Origin: Candidatus Aminicenantota bacterium
GTDB lineage: Bacteria; Acidobacteriota; Aminicenantia; Aminicenantales; Aminicenantaceae
Length of the DNA stretch: 58,871 nucleotides
Assembly (NCBI GenBank): GCA_016783445.1
Contig: JADHWO010000007.1
Span: forward strand, 1 to 58,871
Direction: 5' to 3'
Shown here: one piece after another, positions 52,838-58,871 of the stretch
Numbering within the stretch: the first letter of the stretch is position 1
How the letters are laid out: every line of letters begins with the position of its first letter
The notes under the pieces: generated by a model
Told to the model about the DNA's origin: nothing
What the model saw: the letters and a program-made list of their open reading frames with translations, nothing else
Database searches by the model: none
Position numbers and translations under genes: made by a program

Positions 52838-53312
52838 AAATGATGAGAGAAAAATTTCTCGATCCTTTGATGGGCTTTTAAAAAAAGAAGAGAAACAAGC
52901 CCTCGAGGAACATTTAAAAGATTGTCCCCTCTGTCGAACAAAAAAAGAAGAATACCAAAACATTATCAATACCCTAAAAGGGGAAGACTTCCCTGAACCT
53001 TTACCCTATTTCTGGGAACGTTTACAGCCCAGGCTGAAAGAAAGTAAGAGCTATGAACCATTGACTCTGTGGAAGCAGTGGGGAATAAGGGCGATTCCTA
53101 TTTCACTGATTGCGGTTTTTCTGCTCACAGTCGCTATCATTCTTTTTCTCCCCAATAATAATGAAGAACTAAGCCAGTCAGGAGCTCTTCTGCTTCGCAA
53201 CCTGAATCCTCTTCAGGAAACAACGTCCTTACTCGAGGGAGTAGGAGTTGAAGACAAAAATATGATGCTGATCTTCACTGCAATGGAAGAAAAAAACGGG
53301 ACAAGGAGATAA
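52827..53312 (+). CDS. Anti-sigma factor with zinc-binding ZAS motif
   Basis: A 161-residue protein. Cys3, His29, Cys33 and Cys36 (HLKDCPLC) form the C-X25-H-X3-C-X2-C zinc anti-sigma motif at the N-terminus. A single helix (about 92-111) anchors it with a short periplasmic domain. It should sequester the preceding ECF sigma factor at the membrane. The start overlaps the sigma stop with GGAGG nearby. Confidence 0.88.
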   Translation: MKCKNDERKISRSFDGLLKKEEKQALEEHLKDCPLCRTKKEEYQNIINTLKGEDFPEPLPYFWERLQPRLKESKSYEPLTLWKQWGIRAIPISLIAVFLLTVAIILFLPNNNEELSQSGALLLRNLNPLQETTSLLEGVGVEDKNMMLIFTAMEEKNGTRR

Positions 53313-53316
53313 TCCT

Positions 53317-53757
53317 ATGAAAAATAATAATAAATTCTGGATTGTGTTTTCTTTAGTTATTGTCTTTGCTGTAGGAATTGCAGGCGGAATTCTCTTTGAA
53401 AAAAACTTCATGGAAAAAAAACAAGAAAGAAGAGTAAAAAAAAGGAGTCCAGTTCGATTTCCATCTCTAAAAATAATGGCTCAAGAGTTGAACCTTACTT
53501 CTGAACAGCAGGAAGAGATAAGAGAGATCTTTAAGAATAATGAGGAACGATTTAAAAAACTGAGAAGCCACATGGATGAACGCATTTCAAGCATAAGGAC
53601 TCAACTTAAAAGTGAAATCAAAAATGTCTTGACTGAGGAGCAAAATGCTAAATTTGAAGCGATGATCCAAAAATACATCTCTCAAAGAAAAAAAGAAGCG
53701 GAGAAAAGAAAAAGACATCCAAAAAACCGCACAAAGGATAAAGGAGATAAAAAATGA
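53317..53757 (+). CDS. LTxxQ (Spy/CpxP/heavy-metal-sensor-like) periplasmic protein
   Basis: A 146-residue protein with one N-terminal membrane helix (7-29) and a helical domain. LNLTSEQQEEIREIF and VLTEEQNAKFEAM match the LTxxQ motifs of Spy, CpxP and CnrX-type sensors, known as chaperones or metal sensors. The C-terminus is Lys-rich. It lies after an ECF sigma/anti-sigma pair, so it may inform the anti-sigma about envelope stress or metal. Start ATG overlaps nothing; the stop overlaps the MacA gene by 4. Confidence 0.82.
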   Translation: MKNNNKFWIVFSLVIVFAVGIAGGILFEKNFMEKKQERRVKKRSPVRFPSLKIMAQELNLTSEQQEEIREIFKNNEERFKKLRSHMDERISSIRTQLKSEIKNVLTEEQNAKFEAMIQKYISQRKKEAEKRKRHPKNRTKDKGDKK

Positions 53758-55109
53758 AAAAAAAGATCATAATTGTCGGAGGTATCATTATTGTAACTAC
53801 CGTGATTGTTCTGGGGCTTACGGTATTTAACGGCAATAATGGCAATGAGTTAAAATATAAAACAGAAGCTGTTGACAGAGGAGACATTGAAGCCCTAGTT
53901 GTAACAACAGGGGCATTAAATCCTGTGACTATAGTTGATGTTGGAGCCCAGGTCTCAGGAAAAATTGAAAAGCTCTACGTCGATTTTAATTCCCAGGTCA
54001 AAGAAGAACAGATTTTAGCTAAACTGGAACAATCACAAGTATTATCCCGGATCAGGCAGAACGAAGCCAATTATCTAAGCCGTAAGGCTTCACTCGAAAA
54101 ATCCATAGTATCCTGTGATAACTTGAAGAAAAAACTTGACCGAGCCTTAAACCTTTTTGAAACGGACTTGATCTCTTTTGAAGAGAAAGAAACAATCGAA
54201 ACCCAATATCTCAGCGCCAAATCTGACATTAAATCCGCAGAAGCAAGTTTGGAACAGGCAAAGTCTCAACTTGAAACAAGTCAGGTAGACTTAACCTATA
54301 CGATAATCAAATCGCCCATTGATGGAGTTGTCATAAATCGGAACATCAACGTGGGACAGACCGTGGCTGCTAGCTTTCAGGCGCCTGTCCTCTTTCAAAT
54401 TGCCAACAATTTGAGCAAAATGCAGGTGGAATGCAGCGTGGATGAAGCGGATATCGGGAAAGTTAAAGAAGGCCAGAAAGTAAGGTTTACTGTTGATGCA
54501 TTTCCAAATGAAAAATTTGACGGCGAACTCAGACAGGTTAGATACTCTCCTGAAATTGTTCAGAATGTTGTCACCTATACAACGATCGTTGAAGTGGATA
54601 ATCCTGAGATGAAATTGAGACCCGGAATGACAGCCACAGTCTCTATTGTGACAGGAGAGGCAAAAAACGCGCTTCGAGTCTCTAATGCAGCTCTCCGGTT
54701 TAATCCTTCTATATCTCCAGAAGAGATGAGAGAACTTATGGCAAGCATGAGGCAGGGGATGACCAGGAGAAAAGAAGGCTCAAGCCCGGCTGAAAAAACA
54801 GATCAAAAAGGAGACTCCCGCCCCAGACCAGAAGGACAAAAATCTCAGCCAGGCCAACAATCCTCTGGAAGAAGAGCATTTGGCATGCGGGGAGCACAGA
54901 TGAGGAATGTCGGTCGGATCTGGTATCAGGATGAAAACGGAAAACTCATATTAGCCTTTATAAGAACCGGTGTCACAGATAACACCTATACTGAAATAGT
55001 TTCTGGGGATTTAAAAGAAAAACAGCTTGTTATCACCGGAGAAGGCTCAGAAAGCAGAAGTTCCAGGCAAGCTGATTCCATGGGAAGAATGATGAGAATG
55101 TTTCGCTAA
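53754..55109 (+). CDS. MacA-like efflux periplasmic adaptor
   Basis: A 451-residue HlyD/MacA-type adaptor. One N-terminal helix is followed by VDVGAQVSGKIEKLYVDFNSQVKEEQIL (start of the lipoyl half, shortened to VGAQVSGKIEKLYVDF), a coiled hairpin, then TIIKSPIDGVVINRNINVGQTVA. An insert rich in Pro, Ser and Arg spans about 325-380. The adaptor links an ABC permease to a TolC channel. Adjacent MacB parts support the assignment. Confidence 0.9.
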   Translation: MKKKIIIVGGIIIVTTVIVLGLTVFNGNNGNELKYKTEAVDRGDIEALVVTTGALNPVTIVDVGAQVSGKIEKLYVDFNSQVKEEQILAKLEQSQVLSRIRQNEANYLSRKASLEKSIVSCDNLKKKLDRALNLFETDLISFEEKETIETQYLSAKSDIKSAEASLEQAKSQLETSQVDLTYTIIKSPIDGVVINRNINVGQTVAASFQAPVLFQIANNLSKMQVECSVDEADIGKVKEGQKVRFTVDAFPNEKFDGELRQVRYSPEIVQNVVTYTTIVEVDNPEMKLRPGMTATVSIVTGEAKNALRVSNAALRFNPSISPEEMRELMASMRQGMTRRKEGSSPAEKTDQKGDSRPRPEGQKSQPGQQSSGRRAFGMRGAQMRNVGRIWYQDENGKLILAFIRTGVTDNTYTEIVSGDLKEKQLVITGEGSESRSSRQADSMGRMMRMFR

Positions 55110-55157
55110 GATCCTCACTTCCTAAAACTTAAAACTAAAAATAAGGACAAAAGGAAA

Positions 55158-55853
55158 ATGGAAAGTAATAACAACCTTATTAGATTAGAAGACCTCAAAA
55201 AAATATATAAAGTTGGTGAAACACAAGTTAATGCTTTAAGCGGTGTTTCTTACAACATCAAAGAAGGCGATCTTGTAGCCATCATGGGCCCCTCTGGATC
55301 GGGAAAATCGACACTGATGAACATTATAGGCTGCTTGGACAGGCCAACTGAAGGAAAGTATTTCCTTGAAGGGGAAGAAGTTTCCACCCTGGATAAGAAC
55401 AAGCTGGCCCGTATCCGGAACAAAAAAATAGGATTTGTCTTCCAGACTTTTAATCTTCTCGCCCGCACTACTGCTCTGGAAAACACTGAGCTCCCGCTCC
55501 TCTATTCAAGCACATCTAAAAAAGAGATGATGGAAATGGCTTATGAGTCTCTTGCAATAGTGGGGCTTAAAGGCAGAGAACTCCACAAAACAAACCAGCT
55601 CTCTGGAGGGGAGCAGCAAAGAGTGGCCATAGCCCGTTCTCTAGTCAATAATCCTTCCCTGCTGCTCGCTGACGAGCCCACTGGAAATCTGGATTCTAAG
55701 ACAGGAAAAGAGATCATGGAGATTTTTAAAAAGCTCAACAGCGAAAAAAAAATAACCATCATACTTGTGACTCACGATTCAGAAGTCGCTCAGATTACCC
55801 ATCGTAGAATCTATCTTAAAGATGGCCAGATTATAAAAGAGGAACAGAATTAA
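55158..55853 (+). CDS. ABC transporter ATP-binding protein, MacB/LolD type
   Basis: A 231-residue ATPase. Walker [10 protein letters not shown], signature [15 protein letters not shown], Walker [13 protein letters not shown] and the H-loop THDSE are intact. Length and spacing fit the LolD/MacB/FtsE group. AAAGG precedes the ATG. It works with the following permease and upstream adaptor. Direct substrate cannot be read. Confidence 0.93.
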   Translation: MESNNNLIRLEDLKKIYKVGETQVNALSGVSYNIKEGDLVAIMGPSGSGKSTLMNIIGCLDRPTEGKYFLEGEEVSTLDKNKLARIRNKKIGFVFQTFNLLARTTALENTELPLLYSSTSKKEMMEMAYESLAIVGLKGRELHKTNQLSGGEQQRVAIARSLVNNPSLLLADEPTGNLDSKTGKEIMEIFKKLNSEKKITIILVTHDSEVAQITHRRIYLKDGQIIKEEQN

Positions 55854-55893
55854 ATTATGATTTTTATTTCTTTTTTTAATTGAGGAGTAATAA

Positions 55894-57111
55894 ATGAATA
55901 TATTGAGAACAATTCGAGTAGCTCTCAGAGCTTTATTCAGGAATAAAATGCGCTCTCTTCTCACAGCCTTAGGTATAATCATCGGTGTTGGAGCTGTTAT
56001 TGCAACGGTCAGTATCGGGCAGGGTGCTAAAAGAGAGGTTGAAAAACGTTTTGACGCAATGGGAACAAACCTGCTTTTTGTCCGCCCTGGAAGCCGTTCC
56101 TTTCGAGGCCGCCACGGTGGTGGAGGAACTTATGTCAACCTTATGCCCAGCGATGCTAAAGCTATATTAGAAAAATGTGATGCTGTACAGTACATCTCTC
56201 CCTCTGTAAGTACTAGGGCTCAGGTCGTCTACGGCAACAAGAATTGGAACACATCCATATACGGGGTTAGTGATAAGTATCCGGATATAAGAAAATGGGC
56301 AGTCGAAGATGGAATTTTCTTTGACGAAAACCAGGTCAGAGCCGGGCAAAAAGTCGCTGTATTAGGAAGCGAAGTGAATGAGAATCTTTTTGAAGGAGCA
56401 GATCCTATAGGGCAAATCATAAGAATTAAAAAAATTCCTTTCAGTGTAATCGGTGTCCTAGAAGAAAAGGGAGAGTCAGGCGGGTGGTTTAACAGAGATG
56501 ACCAGATTGTAATTCCATACACTACAGCCCAAAGGAGGCTCCTCGGAATCATTCATATTCAATCTATAGATATTTCAGCTGTTAGCATGGAAAGGACCAC
56601 TGAAGCTGTAGAGCAAATCGAAGAAGTCCTTCGGATTCAGCATAAGATTGCTCCTGGAGCTGAGGATGACTTTAATGTGAGCAACATGGCGGAAATTGCA
56701 GAAGGAGCTGCAGAATCACGAGACGTACTGATATTTCTTCTTGGCGGGATTGCCTGTGTCTCTCTTCTTGTAGGAGGGATCGGGATCATGAATATCATGC
56801 TTGTTTCCGTAACCGAGCGTATTCGGGAAATCGGGATCAGAATGTCAGTTGGTGCTCGAGAAAAAGATATTCTTTTCCAGTTTCTGTTAGAAGCTATCGT
56901 TCTCAGTGTATTGGGAGGAGTCTTAGGAATCCTTCTTGGAGTAGGTGCCTCAAGACTGATTTCTATCATAGCCGGGTGGCAGACTCTTGTTTCTAATTTT
57001 TCTGTTGTGGTTGCCTTCTTTTTCTCAGGAATTGTTGGCATAGTTTTTGGATTCTTCCCTGCATTTAAAGCTTCTAAATTAGATCCTATTGATGCTTTAA
57101 GATACGAGTAA
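55894..57111 (+). CDS. ABC transporter permease, MacB/FtsX type
   Basis: A 405-residue permease with an N-terminal helix (LTALGIIIGVGAVIATVSIG), a long periplasmic domain (about 60-270) and three C-terminal helices. The FtsX-like ending reads SVTERIREIGIRMSVGARE and PAFKASKLDPIDALRYE. The ATPase is a separate gene upstream, so this is a split MacB. The family drives mechanotransmission export of toxins, peptides or lipoproteins through TolC. GGAG precedes the ATG. Confidence 0.92.
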   Translation: MNILRTIRVALRALFRNKMRSLLTALGIIIGVGAVIATVSIGQGAKREVEKRFDAMGTNLLFVRPGSRSFRGRHGGGGTYVNLMPSDAKAILEKCDAVQYISPSVSTRAQVVYGNKNWNTSIYGVSDKYPDIRKWAVEDGIFFDENQVRAGQKVAVLGSEVNENLFEGADPIGQIIRIKKIPFSVIGVLEEKGESGGWFNRDDQIVIPYTTAQRRLLGIIHIQSIDISAVSMERTTEAVEQIEEVLRIQHKIAPGAEDDFNVSNMAEIAEGAAESRDVLIFLLGGIACVSLLVGGIGIMNIMLVSVTERIREIGIRMSVGAREKDILFQFLLEAIVLSVLGGVLGILLGVGASRLISIIAGWQTLVSNFSVVVAFFFSGIVGIVFGFFPAFKASKLDPIDALRYE

Positions 57112-57297
57112 ATAATTCAATCTTTTAAAGAGGTGAATAAATTTCTACATTATAACTGGACAAAATAATAAAAAAGATCAAGCGGACATGGCAGGCAAAA
57201 AAATTGAAATCGGAAATTAACTTCCCTCTTTTTTTGTGTTTGTCTCGCTTTTCTCGCTTATCCAGCATTACATTAATTCTAATTAAGGAGGAAGAAT

Positions 57298-58863
57298 ATG
57301 TATAAGCGTACAATTGGAATTTTTTTATTCCTGATTTTATTCTCAGTAACAACATCTCTGGCACAGCAAGAGAAAAACACCTTATCTCTTTCGCTGGAAG
57401 ACTGCATCCTGAAAACCATGAAAAATAATCTCAATGTAGCCATTGAAGTATTAAATCCAGAACTTGCTGACATTAATGTCTCTCTTTCCAAAGAAAAATT
57501 CCTGCCTCAACTTTCCTTTGACTTAAGCAGGAGGAGTACAAATCAGGCCTCGTATTCCTGGATAGAGGCTGCAACTCAAGTCATATCTGATAGAGACGAT
57601 TATTCTGCCCAAATTAGCCAACTTATTCCGACAGGCGGAAATTTTTCCATCTCTCTAACCAACTACATCAATGACACAAACAGAGTGACTAACACCATTA
57701 ATCCTATCTATTCAAGTACTCTTCGGTTTAATTTCACCCAGCCCTTGCTTAGAAATTTTGGTTTTAAGGTTAACCGCAGAGAAATTATCATCGCAAATAA
57801 CAATATGGACATATCAGAAAATCAATTTAAAAGAATTCTGCAACAGACAATCTACAGTGTGGAAGAAGCTTACTGGAATTTGGTCTACAATATCGAAATG
57901 CTTAAAGTAAGGAAACAATCTTTGAAATTAGCCCAAGACCTGTTGGAAAAAAACAAGAGGGCCGTTGAAGTAGGAACTATGGCTAAAATAGAGATCTTAA
58001 ATGCTCAATCCGCAGTAGCTACCAGAGAGGCGGACATACTCGCTGCAGAAGCACAGGAAAAGAATAGTGAGGATCTTTTAAAAACAACCCTCAATCTTGT
58101 TGTTGAAAAAGAAGGAGCTGACCTAGCAAATATAATCCCCATAGACAAGCCGACATACGAGAAAAAAGAAGTGAATCTCGATGAGGCACTTGTAATAGCT
58201 ATGGAAAATAGACCTGACCTTCAGGCCACAAGGATTGGCTTAAAAAACAACGAGATAAATCTGAGCTATACAAAAAACCAGCTTCTGCCAGATTTAAGCC
58301 TTCAGGCATCTTACTGGAGCCCTGGAATATCAGGAGACCTGATTCTCTTTGAAGACCCTACTGACCGTTTCCTCCCCACCGGCACGATCGAAGGCAGCCC
58401 TTCTGCTGCGATGAAGGATGCTTTTGGCTTTAGATACGATAACTGGTCTATCGGGCTGACGCTCTCCATTCCTCTTAACACTGTCCTATCACGTGCTTCC
58501 TATGCACAGGCAAGGGTTAACCTGGATCAGGCACTACTGCGGTTGAAGAACCAGGAACAGCAAATTTTTCTTGAAATAAAAAATGTTGTAAGAGCTGTTC
58601 AGACCGATTACAAAAGGGTTCAAGCTTACAAAGTTGCAAGGGAACTTGCTGAAAGACAACTGGAAGCCGAGGAAGAAAAACTCAGAGTTGGCATCAGCAC
58701 AAACTATTTTGTCCTTCAGTACCAGACGGATCTGACTACTGCCCATACAAATGAACTCAAGGCTATTATCGACTATAACCTCTCTTTAGCCAGTTTGAGC
58801 AGAGCCATGGGTGTTAGCCTTAAGGATAAAAACATCAGCTTCTTAAGTATTTTAAATAGATAA
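57298..58863 (+). CDS. TolC-family outer-membrane efflux protein
   Basis: A 521-residue outer-membrane factor with signal peptide (to about 22, SLA). The two repeats are LSLEDCILKTMKNNLNVAI and VNLDEALVIAMENRPDLQA. Coiled helices and the YNLSLASLSRAMG ending are typical. AAGGAGG precedes the ATG. A 186-base gap separates it from the permease, but direction and content make it the channel of the same exporter. It runs to the last bases of the window. Confidence 0.92.
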   Translation: MYKRTIGIFLFLILFSVTTSLAQQEKNTLSLSLEDCILKTMKNNLNVAIEVLNPELADINVSLSKEKFLPQLSFDLSRRSTNQASYSWIEAATQVISDRDDYSAQISQLIPTGGNFSISLTNYINDTNRVTNTINPIYSSTLRFNFTQPLLRNFGFKVNRREIIIANNNMDISENQFKRILQQTIYSVEEAYWNLVYNIEMLKVRKQSLKLAQDLLEKNKRAVEVGTMAKIEILNAQSAVATREADILAAEAQEKNSEDLLKTTLNLVVEKEGADLANIIPIDKPTYEKKEVNLDEALVIAMENRPDLQATRIGLKNNEINLSYTKNQLLPDLSLQASYWSPGISGDLILFEDPTDRFLPTGTIEGSPSAAMKDAFGFRYDNWSIGLTLSIPLNTVLSRASYAQARVNLDQALLRLKNQEQQIFLEIKNVVRAVQTDYKRVQAYKVARELAERQLEAEEEKLRVGISTNYFVLQYQTDLTTAHTNELKAIIDYNLSLASLSRAMGVSLKDKNISFLSILNR

Positions 58864-58871
58864 ACTTTTAA

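Overview
The window is AT-rich (about 40% G+C by eye), gene-dense DNA from a Gram-negative bacterium. It encodes several signal-peptide and lipoprotein exports, two TonB-dependent receptors, two TolC-type channels and other outer-membrane barrels. Formate-THF ligase, an Fe-S/radical SAM cluster, acyl-CoA beta-oxidation or butanoyl enzymes, aromatic amino acid decarboxylase and M16/M20 peptidases point to an anaerobic or facultative amino-acid/peptide-using heterotroph. The gene set would fit an uncultured Acidobacteriota/Aminicenantota-like lineage, but that is only an impression; no rRNA or tRNA is present to test it.

Layout. 1-7.3 kb: end of a MinD-type Fe-S ATPase, a DUF4405 membrane protein, two aminotransferases, a NifU-type scaffold, small Cys-rich proteins, a radical SAM enzyme, a methyltransferase and TrmO. 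7.4-12.5 kb: an M16 peptidase pair (one catalytic, one inactive lipoprotein), a B3/B4-domain protein and an aromatic amino acid decarboxylase. 12.5-13.6 kb: a gene-poor kilobase with a promoter-to-terminator unit lacking a long ORF, then a cobalamin riboswitch with a transcription terminator. 13.6-25 kb: a transport island with a BtuB-like receptor, two paralogous CPACH mini-proteins with matching promoters, a second TonB receptor, a CzcCBA-type RND pump and MntP. 25-32 kb: M20 hydrolase, sodium/solute symporter with DUF3311 partner, UvrA, then a mobile patch (a MITE with target-site duplications and a REP-type tyrosine transposase). 32-42 kb: NhaC antiporter, RecA, thiolase plus hydroxyacyl-CoA dehydrogenase, a DUF4143 ATPase with upstream 39-bp repeats, a solitary CRISPR-repeat-like sequence, formate-THF ligase, a second MITE copy and RadC. 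42-46.6 kb: one operon joining succinate dehydrogenase/fumarate reductase to a Rieske/cytochrome b complex and an unassigned small membrane protein.

46.7-51.4 kb: a six-gene leftward operon (EF-hand-like secreted protein, outer-membrane barrel, OB-fold-like periplasmic protein, histidine kinase, sigma-54 response regulator is its last gene). It starts at a near-perfect sigma-54 promoter with an upstream palindrome, so it probably activates itself. (Five genes are clearly visible: EF-hand protein, barrel, OB-like protein, kinase and regulator.) 51.6-58.9 kb: a small secreted protein, then an ECF sigma/anti-sigma/LTxxQ sensor module running into a MacA-MacB-TolC-like exporter.

The strongest candidates for something undescribed are the paired CPACH mini-proteins in front of a receptor and an efflux pump, and the self-regulated sigma-54 envelope operon.
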